Source of the DNA: Halobacteriales archaeon QS_5_70_17
GTDB taxonomy: Archaea; Halobacteriota; Halobacteria; Halobacteriales; Haloarculaceae
DNA: 43,858 nucleotides
Direction: 5' to 3'
NCBI GenBank assembly: GCA_003021975.1
Contig: PXRR01000040.1
Coordinates: 29,335-73,192 of the forward strand
In this document: positions 31,252 through 39,203 of the stretch, piece after piece
How positions within the stretch are numbered: position 1 is the first letter of the stretch
Layout of the letters: the number at the start of each line of letters is the position of its first letter
Position numbers and translations under genes: made by a program
Notes under the pieces: model-generated
What the model was told of the DNA's origin: nothing
The model's input: only the letters and a program-made list of their open reading frames with translations
Databases searched by the model: none

Positions 31252-32087
31252 GCCTCGCCGCCCGGACGCCGCGAGCGCCCGTGGTGTTGCCGCTGGCGGC
31301 CCTGGCGGTCGGCGTCGCGGTCTGGTGGCTCCTGTCGATCGCGCTCGCCCTCCCCGCGTACGTCCTCCCGCCGCCGACCGCGGTCGCCGACCGACTGGTC
31401 GCCAACCCGGACCTGTACGTCGCCAGCGCCCTGACGACGCTCCGCCGGATCGTCCTCGGGGGCGCGGTCGGCGTCCTCGTCGGGGCCGCCCTCGCGGTCG
31501 CCGTCGTCGAGGTCCGGTGGCTGCGGCGGGCGCTGGTGCCCTATCTCGTGGCCGCACGCGTCCTGCCGAAGATCGCCGTCGCGCCGGTGTTGCTCATCTA
31601 CGTCGGCACCGGCGAGGGGACGGGGATCGCCTTCGTCGCCCTCGTGGCGTTCTTCCCGATGGTCGTCAGCACCGTCGCCGGCCTCGAGGGCGTCCCCGAG
31701 GCCCACATGGACCTCCTCCGGTCGCTCGACGCCGGCCGACTGGCGACGCTGGTCCACCTGCGGGTCCCCCACGCCGTCCCGGACGCCTTCGCGGGGCTGA
31801 AGCAGTCGACGGCGCTGGCGGTCGTCGGCAGCGTGATCGCCGAGTGGCTCGTCTCCACCGAGGGACTGGGCGCGCTGATCCTGTTCGCCCTCGAGGACGT
31901 CCAGGTCGACGTGATGCTCGCCGCGCTCGCGGTGCTGTTCGCCGAGGGGCTGGCGCTGTACGGACTGGTGGTCGCGGCCGAGCGGCGGGTCGGCTGGAGC
32001 CAGACCGGCGGCGCTCCGGGCCCCGGTCAGGACCGGTCGGACGCCGCTGCCGCCGACCGCCGCTCCAGCCAGACCGGCGCGAGGTAG
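31248..32087 (+). CDS. ABC transporter permease (ThiX-like), copy 1
   Basis: A 279-residue membrane protein with about six helices. It has LPPPTAVADRLV after the first helix, and the coupling motif EGVPEAHMDLLRSLDAGRLATLVHLRVPHAVPDAFAGLK, the E-A-A-like loop touching the ATPase. It is of the SsuC/TauC/ThiX type. GTG 31248 overlaps the ATPase stop. The final 30 residues are hydrophilic and lie in DNA that also codes, on the other strand, for the C-terminus of permease copy 2 (61-base overlap). Confidence 0.9.
   Translation: MSLAARTPRAPVVLPLAALAVGVAVWWLLSIALALPAYVLPPPTAVADRLVANPDLYVASALTTLRRIVLGGAVGVLVGAALAVAVVEVRWLRRALVPYLVAARVLPKIAVAPVLLIYVGTGEGTGIAFVALVAFFPMVVSTVAGLEGVPEAHMDLLRSLDAGRLATLVHLRVPHAVPDAFAGLKQSTALAVVGSVIAEWLVSTEGLGALILFALEDVQVDVMLAALAVLFAEGLALYGLVVAAERRVGWSQTGGAPGPGQDRSDAAAADRRSSQTGAR
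31998..32079. repeat. 13-base direct repeat at convergent gene ends
   Basis: AGCCAGACCGGCG occurs at 31998-32010 and again at 32067-32079, within the overlapping 3' ends of the two permease genes. In the plus-strand permease it encodes Ser-Gln-Thr-Gly twice. A short duplication may have extended this tail. Confidence 0.5.
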
Positions 32088-32827
32088 AAGGCGATCCCCA
32101 GCGCCGCCAGGACGACCAGCGCGGCGTAGGTCTCGGCGGTTCGGAGGTCCGTGGAGGTCACGACCACGCGGTAGCCCAGGCCGGCGTCGAGCGTGACGAA
32201 CTCGGCGACGACCGCGCCGATCACCGACAGCGTCGCCGCCAGCTTCACGCCCGCGAAGACGCTCGGCGCGGCCGCGGGCACCCGCACTCGCAGGAAGACC
32301 GTCCGGTCGGGGGCCGCGACCGACCGCGCGAGGTCGAGGTACTCCCGGGGGACCGACCGCAGTCCACCGACGGAGGCGACCGTGACGGGAAAGAGCGTCA
32401 GCGTCGTCACGAGCAGCGCCCGGGCGGCGATCCCGCGGCCGAACCACAGGAACACGAGGGGGGCGACCGCGACCAGCGGCGCGACCCGCAGGCCGATCAC
32501 GTACGGCCGGACGACGGCCTCGACGGTCCGCGAGCGCACCATGCCGAAGGACAGCGGGACGCCGACGGCGATCCCCCCGAGCAGCCCGAGCGCCGCGGTG
32601 ACGCCGGTGACCAGCGCGTCGCCGAGCAGCGTCTCCCACGACGATCCGAGCGCCCCGAGCACGTCCAGCGGCGAGGGGAGGACGACCGTCGGCACGCCGA
32701 GCAGGACCGTCGCGGCGTGCCACCCGCTCACGACGAGCGCGAACAGGACCAGCGGCGGTCCGATCCAGTCGAGCCCCGGGAGGCGCGGCCGGCGCCTCCA
32801 GAGCCGGCTACCCGTCTCCGGCGACAT
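32027..32827 (-). CDS. ABC transporter permease (ThiX-like), copy 2
   Basis: A 266-residue membrane protein with about six helices. It has VVLPSPLDVLGALGSSWET, the coupling loop LRSVPREYLDLARSVAAPDRTVFLRVRVPAAAPSVFAGVKLA, and AETYAALVVLAALGIAFYL near the end. It is the same family as copy 1 but only moderately alike. ATG 32827 overlaps the binding-protein stop by 20 bases, so the pair is co-translated. There is no ATPase on this strand; the one at 30508 must serve, making a heterodimeric permease or alternative complexes likely. Confidence 0.88.
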   Translation of the reverse strand: MSPETGSRLWRRRPRLPGLDWIGPPLVLFALVVSGWHAATVLLGVPTVVLPSPLDVLGALGSSWETLLGDALVTGVTAALGLLGGIAVGVPLSFGMVRSRTVEAVVRPYVIGLRVAPLVAVAPLVFLWFGRGIAARALLVTTLTLFPVTVASVGGLRSVPREYLDLARSVAAPDRTVFLRVRVPAAAPSVFAGVKLAATLSVIGAVVAEFVTLDAGLGYRVVVTSTDLRTAETYAALVVLAALGIAFYLAPVWLERRSAAAASDRS

Positions 32828-33935
32828 CGGCGTACGAGCCGACGTACTCGTAGTCGCGGTCGAGGTAGTCGTTGGTCCACACCGAGGCGGGGTCGACCTC
32901 ACCCTCGAGCAGGTCGGCGTCGGCCAGCGCCCCGTGCATGGTCGTCCAGGGGTCCGGACTGCTCCACCCCCAGCCCTCCCGGCGAACGGTCTCCGAGAGC
33001 ACGAAGTCCTCGCTCATCAGCCTCCACTTGTCCCGCTGGCGGTCCCGGGACTCCTCCAGGGCGGGCACCGCCTCCACGAGGCGGTCGGTCGCCGCCTCGG
33101 GGTTGGCGGCGGCCCACGCGCTCCCGCGGGCGGTCGCCCGGAGGAACGCCCGGACGGTCGCGGGGTTCTCCTCGGCGAACGCCCCGTCGGTCGCGACGAC
33201 GTGGCCGTAGGAGGGGACCGCCGAGGCGACCCGCAGCAGGTCGACCGTCGGTCCCTCGTGGCGGGCGTCGACGACGTCGCCGAACACGCCCCCGGCAGCG
33301 TCGATCTCGCCCGAGAGCAACTGCTGGACGGTGTCGTAGCCGGTGTCAACCAGTTCGACGTCCCCGAGGACGCCCTCTTCCTCGAGCAGGAGCCTCGAGA
33401 GCAGGCGGACCATCCCCGGGCCGGTGCCCACGGTCGCGCCGGCGAGCTGCTCGGCGTCGGTCAGCTCCTCGCCGAACTCCTCGCGGACGGTGAAGAGGAC
33501 GACCGGGCTCTTCTGCATCACCACGCCGACCGACCGCGGGGAGAGTTCCCGGCTGTTGACGTTGAGCACTTGGTCGGCGCTGGTGATCCCGAAGGCGGTG
33601 TTGCCGAGGCCGACCTGCTTGGCCGAGAAGTCCGACCCCTGACCGCTCTCGATCTTCCCGACGGTCAATCCCTCGGCCTCGTAGAACCCCTCCGCCCGGG
33701 CGGCGTAGTAGGGGACGTGGAGGCCGCTGGGCTTCCAGTTCAACAGTAGCGACACCTCCGAGACCTCCGGCTCCGGTTCGGGGGTCGCCGTTTCGGTCGC
33801 CGTCGGCGTTGCCGTCGCCGCTCCGTCGCCCGCCGCCTCGGTCGGCGTTCCCCCCTCCGAGTCCGATCCGCCCAGACAGCCCGCCGCCGCCGTCACTCCC
33901 GCCGCCGCGAGGAACGCTCTCCGCGTTTTCTCCAT
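32808..33935 (-). CDS. ABC substrate-binding lipoprotein, THI5/NMT1-like (ThiY-like)
   Basis: A 375-residue exported protein. Its Tat lipoprotein signal has Arg5-Arg6 in KTRRAFLAAAGVTAAAGC with the lipobox Cys20, followed by a Thr/Pro/Glu-rich linker. The binding domain opens VSLLLNWKPSGLHVPYYAARAEGFYEAEGL, as in HMP-precursor binding proteins, and ends GWGWSSPDPWTTMHGALADADLL. It would capture a pyrimidine (HMP or formylaminopyrimidine) outside the cell; taurine- or nitrate-like ligands are alternatives. ATG 33935 is fixed by the Tat signal. A TATA-like ggtataaacg lies 47-56 bases upstream, giving a short leader. Confidence 0.9.
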   Translation of the reverse strand: MEKTRRAFLAAAGVTAAAGCLGGSDSEGGTPTEAAGDGAATATPTATETATPEPEPEVSEVSLLLNWKPSGLHVPYYAARAEGFYEAEGLTVGKIESGQGSDFSAKQVGLGNTAFGITSADQVLNVNSRELSPRSVGVVMQKSPVVLFTVREEFGEELTDAEQLAGATVGTGPGMVRLLSRLLLEEEGVLGDVELVDTGYDTVQQLLSGEIDAAGGVFGDVVDARHEGPTVDLLRVASAVPSYGHVVATDGAFAEENPATVRAFLRATARGSAWAAANPEAATDRLVEAVPALEESRDRQRDKWRLMSEDFVLSETVRREGWGWSSPDPWTTMHGALADADLLEGEVDPASVWTNDYLDRDYEYVGSYADVAGDG

Positions 33936-33981
33936 GGTCTCTGGTAACTGTGATCGTCCACTGATAAGTGATGCGGTGGAA

Positions 33982-33991
33982 CGTTTATACC
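33982..33991 (-). promoter_or_regulatory. Candidate TATA box for the binding-protein/permease operon
   Basis: Minus-strand ggtataaacg, 47-56 bases before ATG 33935; unlike most genes in the window this implies a leader of about 20-25 bases. The 120-base gap upstream of the gene has no visible TPP riboswitch. Confidence 0.5.
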
Positions 33992-34055
33992 GTCCTCGGG
34001 CGGCCGCGCGGTCCGGGACCTCCACCGGAGCGCGCTCGCGCCGTCGACCGTCGCC

Positions 34056-34349
34056 TCAGGAGACGGTGAGGTCGTCCTCCTCGCGGGCGCCGTTGAACTC
34101 CAGTTCGATCTCGAGTTCCCCCTCGCGCTGGCTGACGAACTCGACTTCCACCTCGACGGGTTCGCGGTACTCGAAGGGAACCTCCCACTCCGTACTGGAG
34201 ACGGTGAGGTGAGTCCCCTCGTCGATCTGGTCGGCCAGTTCGCGGAGGAACGTCGCCGTCGCATCTCGCGAGAGGTGGACCTCCCGCTCGAAGTACCCCT
34301 CGGTCACCACGGTCCGTCCGTCCGACTCTTCGCCGGGTAGCTCCGCCAT
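34056..34349 (-). CDS. Amphi-Trp domain protein
   Basis: A 97-residue acidic protein with the amphi-Trp arrangement: helix EREVHLSRDATATFLRELADQI, then STEWEVPFEYREPVEVEVEFVSQ and ELEIELEF strands, a small beta-rich domain common in Halobacteria with unknown role. ATG 34349 is preferred to ATG 34376 because a TATA-like cttatgc (34373-34380) is centred about 28 bases upstream of it and overlaps the earlier ATG. Confidence 0.78.
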   Translation of the reverse strand: MAELPGEESDGRTVVTEGYFEREVHLSRDATATFLRELADQIDEGTHLTVSSTEWEVPFEYREPVEVEVEFVSQREGELEIELEFNGAREEDDLTVS

Positions 34350-34456
34350 ACCGTCCGGTTCGGCGCCCACCAGCATAAGCGATGGGAGTTAACACCAAGC
34401 GCGTCACCGCGACCCCCGGGAGTCAAGTCCTTCCCGCCCCGTGTATCCGCACTCAC

Positions 34457-34819
34457 ATGTCACTGTTCGACGTGCTCGGGAGCAAGGCCCGGCTACAGAT
34501 CCTCCAGGAGCTCTCCTCGGAGCCGCGGTACGTCTCCGAACTCGTCGAACGGGTCGGGATGGACGGCAAGACGGCGGTCCACCACCTCTCGGTGCTCGAG
34601 GAGGCCGGACTGGTCACGAGCTACCGGTCGAGCCGTCGGAAGTACTACCGGCTCGTCAAGACCGTCGAACTGCGCGCCGCGCCCAGCCCCGACCGGACCT
34701 TCGTCCTCCACGCCGAGGACGCGCTCCCCGGAGACGGCCCTCCGGAGGCCGAGTCTGGCGCGGAGGCGGTCGACGGACCAGCCGACGCCAGCGCCGGGGC
34801 CGCCGCCGACGACGGCTGA
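34457..34819 (+). CDS. ArsR-type winged-helix transcription regulator
   Basis: A 120-residue regulator: LFDVLGSKARLQILQELSSEPRYVSEL, GMDGKTAVHHLSVLEEAGLVTSY, wing RSSRRKYYRLVKTVEL. This is the ArsR/HTH_20 type common in haloarchaea. The metal-binding Cys motif of ArsR proper is absent. After residue 85 there is an acidic Ala/Gly-rich tail without fold. ATG 34457 gives the helix start directly; the longer frame adds no family sequence. Targets unknown; the divergent amphi-Trp gene or convergent exchanger are candidates. Confidence 0.85.
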   Translation: MSLFDVLGSKARLQILQELSSEPRYVSELVERVGMDGKTAVHHLSVLEEAGLVTSYRSSRRKYYRLVKTVELRAAPSPDRTFVLHAEDALPGDGPPEAESGAEAVDGPADASAGAAADDG

Positions 34820-34880
34820 CCGGGCCGGGGGCCGTCCGGGTCCTCGCGGATCGAGTCGACGGCGCTCCGAGGCCGGCCGC

Positions 34881-35975
34881 CTACAGGAGGTTCGCGCCCC
34901 AGTAGGCGGCGTAGGTGGCGAGCAACACGACGCCCGCGGGGCGGCCGACCCGCCCCCGGGCGAGGGCGGCGGCGACCAGGACCATCGAGAGGAAGAAGAA
35001 GGGCCAGTGGACGGTGAAGACGGCGCCGCTCGTGTCGATCGGTCGGACGAGCGCGATGACGCCCGCGTTGGCCGTCACGAAGAACAGCGCGCTCCCGACG
35101 ACGTTGCCGACCCCGAGGTGCGGGCGGCCCTGCCGGACCGGTTCGAGGGTGAGCACGAGTTCCTCCAGGGAGGCCACGAAGCTCATCACCGTCGCGCCGA
35201 AGGCCAGTCCCGTCACGCCGAGCGCGGCCAGCACCGACCGCGCGCCCTCCACGGCGAGTTCGGAGCCGACCGTCATCCCGACCGCCGCCAGGACGGCGAT
35301 CCCGAGCCGGTAGCCCCCCTCGTGGCGCTCCCGGAAGCGGTCGAGGCGCTCGCTCTCGACGCGCTCCCCGAGGTCGAGATCCAGGTCCAGATCCAGCCCC
35401 TCCTCGTCCTCCTCGGCGGACTCGCCGTCGCCGTCGGGCACCGCCGCCCGCTCGCCGCCCTCCCGCTCGTCGTCGGGGGCTCCCTCCGCGAGTTCCTCGG
35501 CGGCCAGGTACCGGGTGCTCGCTCCGCTCTCGAGGAGGTAGACGGCGCCGAGCAGCGGCAGGTACGTCGCCGTGAGGACGCCGCCGTCGAACCGGGAGAG
35601 CGTCCCGTCGGCGGCCAGCGCGAGAAAGAGCAGCGGCGTCCCGAGAAACATGAGGAGGTACGACCGGGGGACCTCCGTCTCGAAGGGGGCCACGAGGCCG
35701 GTGATCCCGACCGCCGCGCCGAAGATGAACAGCGCCTCGCCGAAGACCGTGCCCAGCGCCAGCCCCGGCAGGTCATCGACGACCGCGGCCAACCCCAGCA
35801 CGGCGTTCTCGAGGTCCGTGCCGGCGAGCACGACCGTCAGGAAGAACCCGGACACGCCCAGCGCGACGGCGCTCTTCGCGATGGCCTCGACGAACGTCTC
35901 CACGCTCTCGACGACGAGAAACACCCCCACGAGGAAGAGTACGAACCCCGTCAGCTCCGGCGGCAGGGCGATCAT
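34881..35975 (-). CDS. Sodium/calcium exchanger-like membrane protein, divergent motifs
   Basis: A 364-residue membrane protein with about 10-11 helices in two halves around an acidic loop (residues 165-225, containing EEDEEGLDLDLDLDLGER), the CaCA exchanger layout. The alpha repeats are altered: repeat 1 has AGTDLENAV where G-x-S-L-P-E is usual, repeat 2 has VASLEELVL and GNVVGSALFF in place of GTSLPELA and GNVVGSNIFN. Some Glu (GTDLEN, SLEEL) remain. It may transport a different cation or act otherwise. A TATA-like gacataagac (35997-36006) lies about 26 bases upstream. Confidence 0.78.
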   Translation of the reverse strand: MIALPPELTGFVLFLVGVFLVVESVETFVEAIAKSAVALGVSGFFLTVVLAGTDLENAVLGLAAVVDDLPGLALGTVFGEALFIFGAAVGITGLVAPFETEVPRSYLLMFLGTPLLFLALAADGTLSRFDGGVLTATYLPLLGAVYLLESGASTRYLAAEELAEGAPDDEREGGERAAVPDGDGESAEEDEEGLDLDLDLDLGERVESERLDRFRERHEGGYRLGIAVLAAVGMTVGSELAVEGARSVLAALGVTGLAFGATVMSFVASLEELVLTLEPVRQGRPHLGVGNVVGSALFFVTANAGVIALVRPIDTSGAVFTVHWPFFFLSMVLVAAALARGRVGRPAGVVLLATYAAYWGANLL

Positions 35976-36068
35976 ACCAGGTCCTCTTCCCAGACCGTCT
36001 TATGTCCGGGGGGTGGGCGGCCGCCCCGCGGCAGACAGTTACGTCCGGAGACCGTGACACGTGAGTGC

Positions 36069-37079
36069 ATGTCGGTCACGGAGGCGACGGTTCGCGCGGT
36101 GGTCCGGCGGGAGTTCCCCGATCGGACGGTCCGGGCGATCCGCGAACTCCCGGGCGGCCGGAAGGCGACCTACGCCGTCGACCTCTCGAGCGAGCGGGTC
36201 GTCGTCGCCGTCTGCGAGCGGTCCGGCGACGAGGAGCGGTTCGCCGCCGAACCGGCGGTCATGCGGACGGTCCGGCGGGAGACCGACGTCCCGGTGCCGC
36301 GCGTGCTCGCGGTCGACCGCTCGAAGCGCGCGGTCCCGAACGCCTACTACGTCACTCGACTGGTCGAGGGCTACGACCCCCGCGACCGGTACAGGTACCT
36401 CCCCCGGGACGTCCGGGCGGCGCTGGTCCGGGCGGCGGGGCGACATCTCGGGGCTGTCCACCGTGCGGTCGGCTTCGACGCCTGCGGTCGACTGCGCGCC
36501 GCCGGCGGCGGCCCGACCGTCGTCGACGGCGCGCCGTGGCCGGCGACTCTCGGCGCGCTGATTGACGACTGGATCGACCGACTCGAGGGCGGCCGGTTCG
36601 TCGACCTCGCGGGGACGTTCCGGCGCGCCCGGGACGCGCTCGTCGAGCGACTGGCTGGCGGTACGTACCGTCCGGCGCTGCTCCACGGCGACTACCGGCC
36701 AGCGAACCTGCTCGTCCGGCACGGGGACGTCGCCGCGGTGGTCGACTGGGGGGCGGCGCTGGCCGGCCACGCCGAGTACGACTTCTTCAAGTTCGAGAAA
36801 AATTTCCTGCTCGCGCAGTTCCGCACCGCGGCCGCCCGCGACGCGCTCAGGGGCGCCGTCTACGAGGGCTACCGGGAGACGGCCGGGCTCGACCCGAGGT
36901 GGCGCGAGCGCCGGACCGGCTACCGGATCGCCTACAAACTCGAGAGCATGCGGTCGTTCCACCGCTGGTGCGGGGAGTACGACGAGGACCCGGCGGTCCT
37001 CGCCGACCGGTTGCGGGCCGAACTCGACGACCTGCTGGCGCGGTTCGGGGACGACCGGTCGGCGGATCTCAACAGTTAA
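36069..37079 (+). CDS. Aminoglycoside phosphotransferase-family kinase
   Basis: A 336-residue protein-kinase-like phosphotransferase. N-lobe: ELPGGRKATYAVDL; catalytic loop LLHGDYRPANLLV (H-G-D-x4-N); metal Asp in AVVDWGAALAGHAEYDFF. These match the APH/choline-kinase family, which phosphorylates small hydroxyl compounds. Substrate unknown; drug resistance is not implied. Start ATG 36069 begins the fold directly. Followed 32 bases later by a membrane zinc-ribbon gene. Confidence 0.88.
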   Translation: MSVTEATVRAVVRREFPDRTVRAIRELPGGRKATYAVDLSSERVVVAVCERSGDEERFAAEPAVMRTVRRETDVPVPRVLAVDRSKRAVPNAYYVTRLVEGYDPRDRYRYLPRDVRAALVRAAGRHLGAVHRAVGFDACGRLRAAGGGPTVVDGAPWPATLGALIDDWIDRLEGGRFVDLAGTFRRARDALVERLAGGTYRPALLHGDYRPANLLVRHGDVAAVVDWGAALAGHAEYDFFKFEKNFLLAQFRTAAARDALRGAVYEGYRETAGLDPRWRERRTGYRIAYKLESMRSFHRWCGEYDEDPAVLADRLRAELDDLLARFGDDRSADLNS

Positions 37080-37111
37080 CTCCGCGGCGCCGAACGGTCC
37101 CACGAGAATAC

Positions 37112-37945
37112 ATGAGTATCTCCGACGTGACGAGCCGGTTCAGGCGGCCGGAGTACACCGGCGACAACCGCTGTCTGCCGTGTACGGTCGTCAACGCCGG
37201 TATCGCCGCCGTCCTGGCGGGCGCGCTGGCGCTCGTCAGCCCGCCGCTGGGGTTGCTCGCGTTCGCGGGGGCGCTCGCGACGATCTACCTCCGCGGGTAT
37301 CTCGTCCCGGGGACGCCGTCGCTCACGGAGCAATACCTCCCGCCGACCGTGCTCCGTCTGTTCGGGAAGGAGGCCGCCGGACCGACCGTCCGGGCGGACG
37401 CGACCGAGCGCGAGGACGCGCTCGACCTCCTGTACGCCGCGGACGTCATCGCCGGAGAGGGCGGCGGGGCGGACCTGGCGCCCTCGTTCCGGCGTGCCTG
37501 GCGCGACCGGATCGTCGCGCGCGCCTCCGGTGAGGTCGAGGCCGAGGAGGTGGCGGCCCTGTACGGCGCCGAGACCGTCGACCGGCAGAGCGAGCGGTCG
37601 TTCGTCGTCGACGGGGCGAAGATGGCTCGCTGGGAGTCGACGGGCGCGCTGGCCGCCGACGTCGCGGCCGACGCCGAACTCCGCGAGCGGATCGCCGGGT
37701 GGGAGACCCTCGACCGGGAGACCCGCGCGGACGTCCTGACCGCGCTCCGCCTGCAACTCGAGACGTGCCCGGACTGCCGCGGGTCAGTCGAGGTGGCCGT
37801 CGAGACCGACGACCGCTGCTGTCAGAAGCCGCTTACGGCCTTCGACGCGGTCTGCCGGGACTGCGGCGAACCGGTCGCGTCGGCGACGATCACCGGCATC
37901 GACGACGACCCGCGCCCGCCCGCGCTGCGCTTTCTCGACGCCTGA
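37112..37945 (+). CDS. Membrane-associated zinc-ribbon protein, unknown function
   Basis: A 277-residue protein I do not recognise as a named family. It has an N-terminal Cys pair (DNRCLPCTVVN, Cys21/Cys24), two hydrophobic helices (about 28-45 and 46-62), LTEQYLPPTVLRLFG, a soluble helical middle and a C-terminal zinc-ribbon-like part with LETCPDCRGS, DDRCCQKPL and CRDCGEPV. The layout suggests a membrane-anchored adaptor or regulator with redox- or zinc-binding ends. Conserved-looking acidic composition is normal for the window. Confidence 0.7.
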   Translation: MSISDVTSRFRRPEYTGDNRCLPCTVVNAGIAAVLAGALALVSPPLGLLAFAGALATIYLRGYLVPGTPSLTEQYLPPTVLRLFGKEAAGPTVRADATEREDALDLLYAADVIAGEGGGADLAPSFRRAWRDRIVARASGEVEAEEVAALYGAETVDRQSERSFVVDGAKMARWESTGALAADVAADAELRERIAGWETLDRETRADVLTALRLQLETCPDCRGSVEVAVETDDRCCQKPLTAFDAVCRDCGEPVASATITGIDDDPRPPALRFLDA

Positions 37946-38012
37946 AACTACCTGACGCGACTTTTGTTACCCAGTAGCAAGATTCTAACCCGTCGCTCCC
38001 CTCCCGGTGCGT

Positions 38013-38498
38013 ATGGCGCCGAATCAGCAACTGCCGAACATCAAGGTGGGGCGGGACGCGAAGGCCGACGACGACTACGACGCCGAGGAGGAGACCGCGG
38101 TCGTCGAGTACCTCAACTACCGGGCGGTCCTCGACCAGGGGTGGTCGCTCGAGGACGACGACCTCTTCGAGAAGGCGGCCGCGGCCGACCTCGACGAGGA
38201 GGACCACGGGACCTTCGAGGCCGGCGAGACCCGCTACATCCTCGACGCCGCCGAGGACGCGGGATACCAGTGGCCCTTCGAGTGTCGCGCGGCCTCCTGT
38301 GCGAACTGCGCCGGCATCGTCAGGGAGGGTGAGGTCGAGATGGAGATGGACCTGATCCTCACCGAGGAGGAGGTCGAGGAGCGAAACATCGTGCTGACCT
38401 GTCAGAGCCTCGCGCGGACCGACGAGGTGAAACTCGTCTACAACGCCCAGCACCTCGATTACCTGCAGGACAGGGTGATCGGGGTCCGCGAAGTCTGA
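38013..38498 (+). CDS. Halophilic 2Fe-2S ferredoxin
   Basis: A 161-residue plant-type ferredoxin with the haloarchaeal N-terminal insertion. Cluster ligands Cys91, Cys96, Cys99 ([11 protein letters not shown]) and Cys130 (VLTCQS) fit C-x4-C-x2-C-x30-[24 protein letters not shown] and the end [19 protein letters not shown] closely follow Halobacterium ferredoxin, the electron acceptor of 2-oxoacid oxidoreductases. GTG 38007 is possible, but ATG 38013 is taken. An N-terminal arm of about 27 residues precedes the usual start. Confidence 0.94.
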   Translation: MAPNQQLPNIKVGRDAKADDDYDAEEETAVVEYLNYRAVLDQGWSLEDDDLFEKAAAADLDEEDHGTFEAGETRYILDAAEDAGYQWPFECRAASCANCAGIVREGEVEMEMDLILTEEEVEERNIVLTCQSLARTDEVKLVYNAQHLDYLQDRVIGVREV

Positions 38499-38557
38499 GT
38501 TCCGAGTCGGCGGTGACTACCGCCGGAAGCGACCGGTCGCGGAGCGGCGCCGCCGGT

Positions 38558-39079
38558 TCAGAACCGCTCGGCGGCGCTCCGGAGGCGCTCCTCCGGGCTG
38601 GCCGCCATGACGACCTGGTCTTCCTCGTAGGCCGCCACGTCCGAGAGGTCGAGGTCGACGTCCTCCTCGTCGAGTCCCTCGAGGACCGCCGCCAGGTACA
38701 GCGAGTGGACCTCGAGGCGGTTCTCGAGTTCGTTGATGTCGTTGAACGCCTTCTCGGCGAAGCCGGTCAGCGAGTCCGAGAACCCCGAGAGGTTGGCCTC
38801 GGCCTGTTTGATCTTGCGCTCGTTGAGGCTGATCCGGGTGAAGTTATCGACCTCCTCGAGTTGCTCCTCCAGGCGCTGGATCTCCCCCTCGAGCTCGCCG
38901 ATCCGCGCCTGGATCATCTCCTCGACGAGCCCCTCGAAGGAGGGGGACTCCTCGGTGGTCCGGGCGGTCCCGTCACCGGCGGTGGCGGCCCCGTTCTCGG
39001 CGGGTTCGGGTTCCGTTTCGGCCTCCTTCTCTTCGCTCTCGTCGGCGTCCGGGGTCTGTCGGTGCGCTCTCTGTGACAT
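38558..39079 (-). CDS. Conserved haloarchaeal coiled-coil protein
   Basis: A 173-residue acidic protein I cannot name. After a disordered 45-residue tail comes a coiled coil (VEEMIQARIGELEGEIQRLEEQLEEVDNF and RISLNERKIKQAEANLSGF), then DLSDVAAYEEDQVVMAASPEERL. Soluble, likely oligomeric. A TATA-like gctatatg (39104-39111) lies 25-32 bases upstream of ATG 39079, which supports that start over ATG 39106. Confidence 0.7.
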   Translation of the reverse strand: MSQRAHRQTPDADESEEKEAETEPEPAENGAATAGDGTARTTEESPSFEGLVEEMIQARIGELEGEIQRLEEQLEEVDNFTRISLNERKIKQAEANLSGFSDSLTGFAEKAFNDINELENRLEVHSLYLAAVLEGLDEEDVDLDLSDVAAYEEDQVVMAASPEERLRSAAERF

Positions 39080-39103
39080 GTGGGCACGGTTATCACGATA
39101 GCT

Positions 39104-39111
39104 CATATAGC
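39104..39111 (-). promoter_or_regulatory. Candidate TATA box for the coiled-coil gene
   Basis: Minus-strand gctatatg, 25-32 bases before ATG 39079, the standard leaderless spacing. Confidence 0.55.
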
Positions 39112-39203
39112 TTTGGACGAGAGCGCCGATAACCGCCGGACAGCGTCGGGACTATTCGGGTCGCCGCGGGGGCGGCGAAAGAAACGAGCGGGTGGTGACC
39201 GCC

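Noticed and set aside
33936-34055. TPP riboswitch upstream of the thiamine-precursor binding protein
   Set aside because: No conserved THI-box segments are present.
36069-37079. Antibiotic-resistance kinase
   Set aside because: The fold is shared with many metabolic kinases and nothing points to an aminoglycoside substrate.
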